A stretch of DNA of 64,000 bases from an uncultured Oscillospiraceae bacterium (GTDB taxonomy: Bacteria; Bacillota; Clostridia; Oscillospirales; Oscillospiraceae). Shown piece by piece: positions 53,182 to 59,476 of this stretch (position 1 is its first letter; each line of letters starts with the position of its first letter). The stretch covers positions 24,452 to 88,451 of the forward strand of contig CAJULD010000009.1 of NCBI GenBank assembly GCA_910587505.1. The letters run 5' to 3'. The translations under genes and the position numbers were made by a program. Under the pieces are notes generated by a model. That model did not search any database. It worked only from the letters and a program-made list of their open reading frames with translations, and was not told the origin of the DNA.

Positions 53182-53502
53182 ATGGACTATCTTAACTGGT
53201 TTCCTGAGCGGATTGCCGAACTGCGTATGCAGAAAAATGTCTCCGCGCGGGATATGAGCCTGTCGCTGGGACAGAGCGCAAGCTATATCAACAAAATTGA
53301 GAACGGAAAAATCCTGCCGTCCATGACAGGCTTTTTCTATATCTGCGAATATCTTGGCATTACGCCGCAGGAATTCTTTAACGCAGACGCGCGTTCGTTT
53401 CAGACAGCCGGGGAGATTCAGCGGGAGCTGCAGCGCCTTACCCCCGTGCAGGCGGCCCACATTTTGCAGGTGGTCCGGGATCTGAGCGAAAAAAGCGGAT
53501 AA
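53182..53502 (+). CDS. XRE-family regulator (HTH plus short C-terminal helix)
   Basis: The protein has 106 residues. The HTH covers residues 5-62: WFPERIAELRMQKNVSARDMSLSLGQSASYINKIENGKILPSMTGFFYICEYLGITPQEFF. The last 35 residues (EIQRELQRLTPVQAAHILQVVRDLSEKSG) form two helices. The ATG at 53182 follows TGGAGGG; TATAAT at 53155-53160 may be its -10. It is inserted between rplA and rplJ. Targets unknown. Confidence 0.88.
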   Translation: MDYLNWFPERIAELRMQKNVSARDMSLSLGQSASYINKIENGKILPSMTGFFYICEYLGITPQEFFNADARSFQTAGEIQRELQRLTPVQAAHILQVVRDLSEKSG

Positions 53503-53528
53503 ATCCACAAAATTTTCTTGATTTTCTA

Positions 53529-53557
53529 TTGACAACCGGCAACGGCGCGGTTATAAT
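53529..53557 (+). promoter_or_regulatory. Promoter of rplJ-rplL
   Basis: TTGACA (53529-53534) and TATAAT (53552-53557), spacing 17: full consensus. Confidence 0.9.
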
Positions 53558-53562
53558 ATTTC

Positions 53563-53636
53563 CTGCGTTCCAAAGACAGCAGGTGGGGCCTCGCCCGGAA
53601 ATCCTGCCGAGGATTGCCGATCATTTTTTGATTAGC
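53563..53636 (+). promoter_or_regulatory. Ribosomal protein L10 leader
   Basis: The leader contains TTCCAAAGACAGCAGGTG followed by CCTGCCGAGGA, the two strands of the conserved L10-leader stem to which the L10(L12)4 complex binds. A terminator hairpin follows at 53637. L10 binding would close off expression of rplJ-rplL. Confidence 0.85.
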
Positions 53637-53678
53637 ACGGTCCTTGCGTCTTGACGCAGGGACCGTTTTCCGTTTCTT
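53637..53678 (+). terminator. Attenuator of the L10 leader
   Basis: ACGGTCCTTGCGTC (53637-53650) and GACGCAGGGACCGT (53653-53666) pair with only TT between them by register; TTTCCGTTTCTT follows. Confidence 0.85.
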
Positions 53679-53722
53679 GAACGCACGCTCCCCCGCGAAT
53701 TCTAATGGAGGTGAAAACAAGA

Positions 53723-54253
53723 ATGCCTAACGCAAAGGTTCTCAGCGAGAAGCAGGCCATTGTGGCCGATCTGACCCACAAGCTGCAGAACGCCGCCGCC
53801 GGTGTGCTGGTGGACTACAAGGGCATCACTGTGGCCGAGGACACCGCTCTGCGCGCCGAGCTGCGCAGGAACAATGTCGAGTACGCTGTGGTGAAGAACA
53901 CCCTGCTCCAGTTCGCCGTCAACAACTGCGGCATGAACGAGCTGGACAGTCTGCTCAACGGCGCAACCGCCATGGCCATCTGCCATGACGATCCCGTAGC
54001 ACCCGCCCGTGTGGTCAACGACTTCGCCAAGAAGATCGACGGCCACTTCGAGATCAAGGGCGGCTTCATGGACGGCAAGCCGATGCCTCTGGACGAGGTG
54101 ATGGCCCTGGCCGCCATTCCCCCGCTGCCCATCCTCCAGGCGCAGGTTCTGGGTACCATGCTGGCTCCCATTTCCGGTCTGGCCTGCGTCCTCAAGCAGA
54201 TTGCCGAGAAGCAGGGCGCTCCTGCCGAGGATGCCGCTCCCGCCGCCGAGTAA
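53723..54253 (+). CDS. rplJ: 50S ribosomal protein L10
   Basis: The protein has 176 residues, starting MPNAKVLSEKQAIVADLTHK, with VLVDYKGITVAEDTALRAELR and VVKNTLLQFA. GGAGGTG precedes the ATG at 53723 by 9 bases; an in-frame ATG at 53705 lies before that site and is rejected. It anchors L7/L12 dimers to the ribosome. Confidence 0.97.
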   Translation: MPNAKVLSEKQAIVADLTHKLQNAAAGVLVDYKGITVAEDTALRAELRRNNVEYAVVKNTLLQFAVNNCGMNELDSLLNGATAMAICHDDPVAPARVVNDFAKKIDGHFEIKGGFMDGKPMPLDEVMALAAIPPLPILQAQVLGTMLAPISGLACVLKQIAEKQGAPAEDAAPAAE

Positions 54254-54312
54254 GCGGCGCATTTTCCCCCAAAAACTATTTTTACTGAAAAATTATCAGG
54301 AGGTACCTAACA

Positions 54313-54687
54313 ATGGCTAGTGAGAAAGTCACCGCTATGATCGAAGAAGTTAAGGCTCTGACCGTTCTGGAGCTGAGCGAGCTGGTTCACGCTCTGGAGG
54401 AGGAGTTCGGCGTTTCCGCCGCCGCCATGGCCGCTCCCGCCGCCGGCGCCGCCGCTCCCGCCGCCGAGGAGAAGACCGAGTTTGACGTGGTCCTGACCGG
54501 CTTCGACGCCGCCGCCAAGATCAAGGTCATCAAGGTCGTCCGCGAGATTACCGGTTTGGGTCTGGCTGAGGCCAAGGCCGCTGTCGAGGGCACGCCCAAG
54601 GCCCTGAAGGAAGCCCTGGGCAAGGACGAGGCCGAGGAGCTGAAGAAGAAGATCGAAGAGGCCGGCGGCAAGGTCGAGCTGAAGTAA
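54313..54687 (+). CDS. rplL: 50S ribosomal protein L7/L12
   Basis: The protein has 124 residues: dimerisation domain (MIEEVKALTVLELSELVHALEEEFGVSA), Ala-rich hinge (residues 40-52), then the C-terminal domain (EFDVVLTGFDAAAKIKVIKVVREITGLGLAEAKAAVEGTPKALK). AGGAGG precedes the ATG. A terminator follows; rpoB, its usual next neighbour, is not here. Confidence 0.98.
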   Translation: MASEKVTAMIEEVKALTVLELSELVHALEEEFGVSAAAMAAPAAGAAAPAAEEKTEFDVVLTGFDAAAKIKVIKVVREITGLGLAEAKAAVEGTPKALKEALGKDEAEELKKKIEEAGGKVELK

Positions 54688-54789
54688 ATCAGGTTTCCTG
54701 TGCTTGCCCCACCCGGCCTTACCTCAATCTGCTCCCGATTCTGTCCCTGTCAGAGCAGCGTTGAGGCGGGTGCATGAGTACAATAAGAG

Positions 54790-54829
54790 TCCGGAGCAAT
54801 TCATTGCGAATTGCTCCGGATTCTTTTCT
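54790..54829 (+). terminator. Terminator after rplL
   Basis: TCCGGAGCAATTC (54790-54802) and GAATTGCTCCGGA (54808-54820) pair around ATTGC, then TTCTTTTCT. Confidence 0.92.
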
Positions 54830-54885
54830 GTTGCCGTTTTTGCGCTGAACCGGGGGTAATTCGTCAGGGCGCATTTCGATTTATT

Positions 54886-54967
54886 CATGAATCCTCCTGA
54901 ATTTTAAGACCAAATTCCTGCTTTTCCAAGTTTCTTCCCTGCGTTCCTGTTCCCGCCCCTGCTTCAT
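54886..54967 (-). repeat. Dispersed repeat family 3, copy 2 (82 bp)
   Basis: Minus-strand block from ATGAAGCAGGGGCGGGAAC to AGGAGGATTCATG, sharing AAAGCAGGAATTTGGT and both terminal ATGs with the copy at 22779-22859. The interior has drifted. Confidence 0.6.
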
Positions 54968-54997
54968 CCGTTTGTCGCGGCCCTGTCCGGCCGCCTC

Positions 54998-55027
54998 TTG
55001 ACAACCTCCCCCGGTTTCGGGTATGAT
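54998..55027 (+). promoter_or_regulatory. Promoter of the FAD-dependent oxidoreductase gene
   Basis: TTGACA (54998-55003) and TATGAT (55022-55027), spacing 18. Confidence 0.7.
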
Positions 55028-55080
55028 AACAAAGAAAGATTCTGCGCCGGTTCCGGCGGGATAAAAAAGGAGGCTTCCTC

Positions 55081-56481
55081 ATGCAGAAGGATGTGGTTAT
55101 CATCGGCGCGGGCCCGGCGGGCATCTTTACCGCGCTGGAAATGCTGAAGCGAGGCAGCAGACAGAGCATTGTCATCGTGGAGAAGGGCCGGGCGGTGGAG
55201 GACCGCCGCTGCCCTAAAAGCAAAACCGGGAAATGCGTGAACTGCAAGCCCTACTGCCATATCACCACCGGCTTTTCCGGGGCCGGCGCGTTTTCCGACG
55301 GCAAGCTGTCCCTCAGTTACGAGGTAGGCGGCGACCTGCCCTCGCTGATTGGCGCGGACAGAGCCCAGGCAGCCATCGACTATACCGACCGCATCTACCT
55401 GGAATTCGGGGCGGATTCCCACGTGGAGGGTCTGGGCAGCACAGAGGAGGTCAAAGATATCCGCAAGCGGGCCATCCGGGCGGGTCTGAAGCTGGTGGAC
55501 TGCCCCATCCGGCACCTGGGCACGGAGAAGGCTCAGGAGCTGTACTACGCCATCGAGCAGCACCTGCTGCGCAGCGGCGTGGAGATCCTGTTCGGCTATG
55601 AGTGCACGGACCTGATGCTGGAGAACGGCGTCTGCCGGGGCGTCCGGATTACCGGCGGCGGAATGGAGCGGGAGATCCAGGCCGGTCATACGGTCATTGC
55701 CACCGGCCGCCGGGGGGCGGACTGGCTGGAGAGCCTGTGCGCCGAGTATAATATCGCCCACCAGCCCGGCACGGTGGACATCGGCGTGCGGGTAGAGGTG
55801 CGCAACGAGGTGATGGAAACTGTCAACCGGGTGTTATATGAATCCAAGCTGGTGGGCTATCCCAGGCCCTTCAAGAACAAGGTCCGTACCTTCTGCCAGA
55901 ATCCCGGCGGCTTTGTCAGCCAGGAAAACTACGACAACGACCTGGCGGTGGTCAACGGCCACAGCTACAAGGAGCTGAAAAGCGACAACACCAATCTGGC
56001 AATTCTGTGCAGCCACAATTTTTCCCACCCCTTCAATCAGCCCATCGCCTACGCCCAGAAAGTGGGAGAATTGACCAACATGCTGGGCGCGGGACACATC
56101 ATGGTCCAGCGCTTTGGCGATATTCTCGACGGCAAGCGCACGTGGCAGAAGGAGCTTGCGTTTTCCAACGTGCGGCCTACCTTACCGGACGCAGTGGCCG
56201 GGGACATTACGGCGGCCATGCCGTACCGGGCCATGATTAACATCATTAATTTTATCCAGGCCATGGACGAGGTCGTTCCCGGTTTTGCCTCTACGGAGAC
56301 GCTGCTGTACTCTCCGGAGCTGAAATTCTATTCCAACCGGGTCAAGATGGACGATACTTTCCGTACCAACGTGCAGGGGCTCCATTGCCTGGGCGACTCC
56401 AGCGGCTGGACCCGGGGGCTGATGATGGCCTCCGTCATGGGGGTCCTCATGGGCCGCAGTCTGGCGGAAGAGGAAGCCTGA
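55081..56481 (+). CDS. Uncharacterised FAD-dependent dehydrogenase (COG2509 type)
   Basis: The protein has 466 residues. It starts with a Rossmann FAD-binding motif (VVIIGAGPAGIFTALEML), has VIVEKGRAVEDRRCPKSKTGKCVNC-type cysteines near residue 45, GFSGAGAFSDGKLSLS, VIATGRRGADWLE and a closing FAD motif LHCLGDSSGWTRGLMMASVMG. The family is widespread in Firmicutes without an assigned reaction. It stands alone with its own promoter. AAAGGAGG precedes the ATG. Confidence 0.9.
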   Translation: MQKDVVIIGAGPAGIFTALEMLKRGSRQSIVIVEKGRAVEDRRCPKSKTGKCVNCKPYCHITTGFSGAGAFSDGKLSLSYEVGGDLPSLIGADRAQAAIDYTDRIYLEFGADSHVEGLGSTEEVKDIRKRAIRAGLKLVDCPIRHLGTEKAQELYYAIEQHLLRSGVEILFGYECTDLMLENGVCRGVRITGGGMEREIQAGHTVIATGRRGADWLESLCAEYNIAHQPGTVDIGVRVEVRNEVMETVNRVLYESKLVGYPRPFKNKVRTFCQNPGGFVSQENYDNDLAVVNGHSYKELKSDNTNLAILCSHNFSHPFNQPIAYAQKVGELTNMLGAGHIMVQRFGDILDGKRTWQKELAFSNVRPTLPDAVAGDITAAMPYRAMINIINFIQAMDEVVPGFASTETLLYSPELKFYSNRVKMDDTFRTNVQGLHCLGDSSGWTRGLMMASVMGVLMGRSLAEEEA

Positions 56482-56487
56482 GGACTT

Positions 56488-56520
56488 GTATTCATAATCG
56501 GGGGATGCCGGATGGACGGT
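56488..56520. repeat. Repeat family 4, copy 1 (short form)
   Basis: GTATTCATAATCGGGGGATG followed by CCGGATGGACGG. Relatives start at 57343 and 62908. This copy lacks the palindrome that follows in the other two. Confidence 0.5.
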
Positions 56521-56579
56521 TGTGACTACAGGTTCTGAGGGCCGCGCAGGATTTTTTCCCGAAAAAGCGAAAATTATAG

Positions 56580-56608
56580 TTGACAACCGGCCCGGATACC
56601 GTTATAAT
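56580..56608 (+). promoter_or_regulatory. Promoter of tRNA-Leu
   Basis: TTGACA (56580-56585) and TATAAT (56603-56608), spacing 17. The first bases of the spacer (ACCGGC) match the rplJ promoter. Confidence 0.88.
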
Positions 56609-56644
56609 GAGCAGGCAGTCTGAAAGGACCGCGACGTCCCAGAT

Positions 56645-56732
56645 GCGCGAGTGGTGGAATTGGCAGACTCGCTAGATTCAGGTTCTAGTGCTCATTACGG
56701 GCGTGCGGGTTCAAGTCCCGCCTCGCGCACCA
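56645..56732 (+). tRNA. tRNA-Leu (anticodon CAG)
   Basis: The acceptor stem GCGCGAG pairs with CTCGCGC (56722-56728), followed by the discriminator A and encoded CCA. The anticodon arm CTAGA-TTCAGGT-TCTAG puts CAG at 56679-56681. A long variable arm marks a class II tRNA. The T arm is GCGGGTTCAAGTCCCGC. It reads CUG codons, the main Leu codon in this GC-rich genome. Confidence 0.97.
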
Positions 56733-56737
56733 GATCA

Positions 56738-56772
56738 CATCCCCCTGCAGCCGCAACGGTTGCAGGGGGATG
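56738..56772 (+). terminator. Hairpin after tRNA-Leu
   Basis: CATCCCCCTGCA and TGCAGGGGGATG pair around 11 bases. Probable terminator, with no long T-run. A second hairpin (AAAGCCGGG/CCCGGCTTT) lies at 56889-56918; otherwise 56773-56957 holds nothing I can support. Confidence 0.75.
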
Positions 56773-56957
56773 CCTGTATTTGCAGCGGTTTGCGGGCTGT
56801 ACAGAGTCCCGAAAACAGTCTCTCAAAATCAACATGTGAGAATAAAACAACAAAATATGGCGCTGTGTTTTCACATGATTTGCACACGAAAAGCCGGGAG
56901 TGTCTGCCCCCGGCTTTCATAATCGTTCCAGCCTTCCCATGACGCTGTCATAAACCT

Positions 56958-57240
56958 TTGACCGGATCAGCAGAAGCGTATCCATCAGCTCGTTTATACA
57001 AATGTTGGAACGATATCGGCATAAAGGATCGGGCAATCGGGAATTTGCTTGACGGTTCGTACAGGAACTATAAAGTATCTTCGGGTTATCTGCTTTATGA
57101 TCCTACACAGGATGCGGAACGTAAAATGTGCCAATACCTCCCTGTTTGTATGGGTGGTTGTCCTCACAGACGTCAGTTTTCGCCGGAAAACAGATGCCAT
57201 AAGCTAAGATATACCATGGATAATGAAGTACAAATTCAGC
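56958..57240 (+). pseudogene. Fragment of a radical-SAM SPASM-domain protein
   Basis: From 56994 the frame reads LYKCWNDIG...AIGNLLDG, then MCQYLPVCMGGCPHRRQF and RCHKLRYTMDN. This is the C-terminal SPASM domain (auxiliary Fe-S cluster cysteines: CWN, CxxLPxCMGGCP, then C) of peptide-modifying radical SAM enzymes. The N-terminal CX3CX2C SAM domain is absent: sequence upstream is non-coding and the frame opens with a TTG lacking a ribosome site. I read it as a truncated remnant. Any precursor peptide gene is lost as well. Confidence 0.75.
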
Positions 57241-57342
57241 GCGGAGCAACAGGTAGCAGAGCCGTTAACCGGCATAAGTCCGGCACGCTTCATGTTCCGG
57301 AAAATACACGCCTGCTTTTATTGAAGAACAGCACAAGGACCT

Positions 57343-57419
57343 GTATTCACAACCGCTGAATGCCGTCCGGACAGCCTGTTTCCCGCCATCCTGTGTCAAT
57401 TTTTCCTGCCTGGCGGGAA
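57343..57419. repeat. Repeat family 4, copy 2, with palindrome
   Basis: GTATTCACAACCGCTGAATG leads into a palindrome with arms TTCCCGCCA (57380-57388) and TGGCGGGAA (57411-57419) and a 22-base loop. The same loop sequence occurs in reversed orientation at 62954-62975. Confidence 0.65.
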
Positions 57420-57526
57420 TAGTTCCGGGCCACCCGCTCTGCCACGAGCCCCAGCCAGCCCCACAGGGCCGTCAGAGCCCCCGTTACCGCGGCGATAGCC
57501 GCCCTGATTCTGTCCACGTGTTCCAT
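57347..57526 (-). CDS. 59-residue holin-like phage remnant
   Basis: From the ATG at 57526 (ribosome site AGGAGGC): MEHVDRIRAAIAAVTGALTA, then LWGWLGLVAERVARNYSRQA and onward to a stop at 57347. The first 32 residues look like the start of small phage holins (amphipathic start, GALxALWGWLG membrane segment). The rest is encoded by a repeat-family-4 palindrome, so the original C-terminus seems replaced. Possibly non-functional. Confidence 0.5.
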   Translation of the reverse strand: MEHVDRIRAAIAAVTGALTALWGWLGLVAERVARNYSRQAGKIDTGWRETGCPDGIQRL

Positions 57527-57570
57527 ACTCTGCCTCCTGTTTTTTTATAAGAAATCCCCGTCTTGCCAAC

Positions 57571-57599
57571 TTGACAAAACAGGGACAGATCGGTATAAT
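57571..57599 (+). promoter_or_regulatory. Promoter of the antisense (antitoxin) RNA
   Basis: TTGACA (57571-57576) and TATAAT (57594-57599), spacing 17. The sequence TTGACAAAACA is shared with the opposing toxin promoter. Confidence 0.85.
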
Positions 57600-57605
57600 G
57601 ATAAC

Positions 57606-57698
57606 AGAAGGGCGCTGTTACAAGACGGTCAGCCCTCGCAATTCACACTAGTTTCCTAATGCTGACTGCTCGTGCCACCGGGCAGTCAGCACGCTTTT
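57606..57698 (+). ncRNA. Candidate RNA antitoxin, antisense to the small toxin transcript
   Basis: Transcription from the consensus promoter just upstream would yield about 93 nucleotides, ending at the hairpin TGCTGACTGC (57660-57669) / GCAGTCAGCA (57682-57691) followed by CGCTTTT. No coding frame with a ribosome site lies in it. Its 3' end overlaps the last codons of the toxin gene on the other strand, and a toxin mRNA reading through would pair with all of it. Layout resembles TxpA/RatA-type modules. Confidence 0.65.
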
Positions 57699-57772
57699 GT
57701 GGTAAGCAGAACCATCACCACCGCCGCAATCACAAGGATTCGCAGCAGTTGAACGATCTTTTTTCTCCACAT
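57686..57772 (-). CDS. 28-residue hydrophobic peptide, candidate type I toxin
   Basis: From the ATG at 57772 the peptide is MWRKKIVQLLRILVIAAVVM followed by VLLTTKAC and a stop inside the shared hairpin. A basic N-terminus plus one membrane-spanning helix is the standard build of type I toxins (TxpA, Fst, BsrG). The ribosome site GGGGGTGAGG is itself inside a stem: CTCCCCC (57797-57791) pairs with GGGGG (57785-57781), so translation is probably restrained in the mRNA. It has a near-consensus promoter (57889-57860) and an antisense RNA at its 3' end. It lies within a decayed prophage-like stretch. I know no matching family. Confidence 0.65.
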   Translation of the reverse strand: MWRKKIVQLLRILVIAAVVMVLLTTKAC

Positions 57773-57859
57773 CAGCCTCACCCCCTTTCCGGGGGAGTCG
57801 CTAACCGCCGTATGTAAACAGCGCCCTTCCTGCCTCACCCGGTCGGGTTCGGCCAGTCC

Positions 57860-57889
57860 ATTATACTATCATGCGCCGTGTTTTGTCAA
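57860..57889 (-). promoter_or_regulatory. Promoter of the small toxin mRNA
   Basis: TTGACA (57889-57884) and TATAAT (57865-57860), spacing 18. A leader of about 80 bases follows. It contains AGGAAGGGCGCTGTTTACA (57831-57813), nearly the same as the 5' part of the antisense RNA (from 57606). Confidence 0.8.
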
Positions 57890-57944
57890 ATTCTGTTTCT
57901 TTTCCGCCTGTAGCCGGGGCGGACTTTCATTTTTCACATATTTT

Positions 57945-58226
57945 TCATGCTTTGTTCTCCCCCACGATCTCCCGGAACTCCTCCTCCGTCAGCCTGCCTG
58001 CCGCCACAAGAGCCCCGGCCGGGACCTGTCCTACAGGCGGTTTTTTCTCCCCATCAGGGAAGAGCCGAAACTGGCAGCCGCCCCGGTCGTTGATGCAGAC
58101 CGCGCCGGAGGTATCCCGGTCCGGATGTGGGCCGTTGGACCAGACGGCGGTGATGCGGTCGCGGCTGTCAACGGTGATGTAGTGGCGGTGGTAAAACGGC
58201 TCAAATGCCGTGGCAGTTTCCGGCAT
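57945..58226 (-). CDS. Phage tail-region protein remnant
   Basis: From the ATG at 58226 the product has 93 residues: MPETATAFEPFYHRHYITVD, then SRDRITAVWSN and AVCINDRGGCQFRLFPDGEKKPP. The HRHYITVD...ICINxxGGxQFRLFPDGE pattern is that of short proteins encoded beside tail-fibre and holin genes in Clostridial prophages. A good ribosome site (GGGAGGG) instead faces ATA at 58253, eight codons before MPET, so the original start may have mutated from ATG to ATA. Read as a prophage leftover. Confidence 0.6.
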   Translation of the reverse strand: MPETATAFEPFYHRHYITVDSRDRITAVWSNGPHPDRDTSGAVCINDRGGCQFRLFPDGEKKPPVGQVPAGALVAAGRLTEEEFREIVGENKA

Positions 58227-58641
58227 GGTGGTTTCACTGTAAAATTTCTGTATGACATCCCTCCCTTCTGCCACGCAACCGAAACGGCAAGGCGCATGGA
58301 AACCTGAAAAGGCGGTACAGCCCTTAGAGCCGGGGCTATACCGCCTGATCTGAAATTGCTTCCTTATCACCGCAAACCCCGGAGTTTACCACCTTTTCCC
58401 TATGGCGGCGCCCCGGTGCGCCGGATGTTCCAAAAAATTTCCCGGCGGGAAGACCCGCCGGGACGGCATAAGTTACACACGCTCCATGAAATCTCCCCCG
58501 ATAATCAGGAGGGAAACCGTTATAAGGGGGTCCGGGTACAGTAATCTGCTGTGCGGGACGCTGTCTCATCCTGCACAGGGGCGCGGGACGGTTGCGCCCG
58601 CCCTTATGCTTCTGTATCCTGCAGGTCTGTTGTACCGCAGA
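58227..58641. other. Non-coding stretch between phage remnant and two-repeat gene
   Basis: No gene is supported. It contains an intrinsic-terminator-like hairpin CCCGGCGGG (58441-58449) / CCCGCCGGG (58454-58462); in the minus direction AAATTTTTT follows, so it can end the transcript of the gene at 58642-59322. Confidence 0.55.
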
Positions 58642-59322
58642 TTATTCCGGAATGCATGCGGTGATTTCCCCGCCGGACAGGATTTCATCCAGCTTGCGGC
58701 GCATATCCGACGGATCGAAGAAGGAGAGAAATACTGCCTCACCGTCCTCCGGAACGCGGGGCAGCAGCTCCCGGATCTCCTCTGTATCCTGCACAATCTG
58801 CCACCCGGTCACGCCGTGATTCTCCAGATAATGCTCCAGATCAGACGCGTACTGCCGGGGGAAAAAGAAAAAGGCCGGTTCCTCCCCGCGCTTCACGCCG
58901 GGGATTTGCGCCCTGTTTTCTTCAGCTGCGGGAGCCGCAAACGGATAGAACGGGGGCGGGTCTTTCAGCCACCGGTCATCCTGCAGGCAGGCCCGGTATC
59001 CACGGTCAGCCCTGCTGTTCTGCCAGTTGATAATGTCCGGGTCGCTGGAGAGCTGTTCCAGCTTCCGGGCCATATCGCTCTGATTATAGTACGAAACGAA
59101 CGCCAGAACGTGTTTCTCCACACGCGGCGCTCCGGGAGACAGCCGTACCTCCGGAATTACATATCCATCCGGCAGGTGTGGCCGAACCTCCCGGAGCGAC
59201 ATAATTTGCCAGTCTGTGATCTGGCATTCCTGTAACGCATATTTAAAAGGCTCTCTCAGCTGCCGGGCGAAGAACAGAAATGTCGGCGCATTCTCGCGGC
59301 GAACGTCGGAAAAATTTATCAT
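58642..59322 (-). CDS. Protein of unknown function made of two related 80-residue halves
   Basis: The protein has 226 residues. The first half contains PTFLFFARQ, ECQITDWQIMSLREV, HLPDGY, VLAFVSYYNQSDMARKLEQL. The second half contains PAFFFFPRQ, NHGVTGWQIVQDTEEI, LPRVPEDG, VFLSFFDPSDMRRKLDEIL. The order FFxRQ - TxWQI - LP - xxFxSxxxxSDMxRKL is kept, so the protein arose by tandem duplication. A linker (residues 105-145) holds DPPPFYPFAAPA. No signal peptide or membrane segment. Own promoter TTGACA-N17-TAGAAT at 59372-59344. No family is recognised. Confidence 0.75.
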   Translation of the reverse strand: MINFSDVRRENAPTFLFFARQLREPFKYALQECQITDWQIMSLREVRPHLPDGYVIPEVRLSPGAPRVEKHVLAFVSYYNQSDMARKLEQLSSDPDIINWQNSRADRGYRACLQDDRWLKDPPPFYPFAAPAAEENRAQIPGVKRGEEPAFFFFPRQYASDLEHYLENHGVTGWQIVQDTEEIRELLPRVPEDGEAVFLSFFDPSDMRRKLDEILSGGEITACIPE

Positions 59323-59343
59323 AGGTCACTTCCTCCCGATCAA

Positions 59344-59372
59344 ATTCTATAAGATTTTGTCAGATATGTCAA
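59344..59372 (-). promoter_or_regulatory. Promoter of the two-repeat protein gene
   Basis: Minus-strand TTGACA (59372-59367) and TAGAAT (59349-59344), spacing 17, close to the ATG at 59322. Confidence 0.65.
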
Positions 59373-59432
59373 TAGCGCTCACCCGATAATTTCATCATAT
59401 TTCCATTATCGCCAAACCAGCCGCACGGCAAA

Positions 59433-59462
59433 CCGCCGCTTTGCTTCCAGGCAAAGCGGCGG
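59433..59462 (-). terminator. Terminator after the SSB-like gene
   Basis: CCGCCGCTTTGC and GCAAAGCGGCGG pair around 6 bases; TTTGCC follows in the minus direction. Confidence 0.8.
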
Positions 59463-59476
59463 CTCGTTATTCCGGC

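Noticed and set aside
54727..54888. A 53-codon minus-strand frame with AGGAGG just before its ATG, at the end of repeat family 3
   Set aside because: It runs straight through the rplL terminator stem and has no family likeness; the ribosome site is explained by the repeat. Kept only as part of the repeat finding.
56932..57014. Inverted words ATCGTTCCA and TGGAACGAT around the start of the SPASM fragment
   Set aside because: Nine bases at 74-base spacing in an AT-richer patch can arise by chance; no further pairing or function seen.
58402..59235. A 277-codon plus-strand frame opposite the two-repeat protein
   Set aside because: The minus-strand frame has a promoter, terminator, start and internal duplication; the plus-strand one has none of these.
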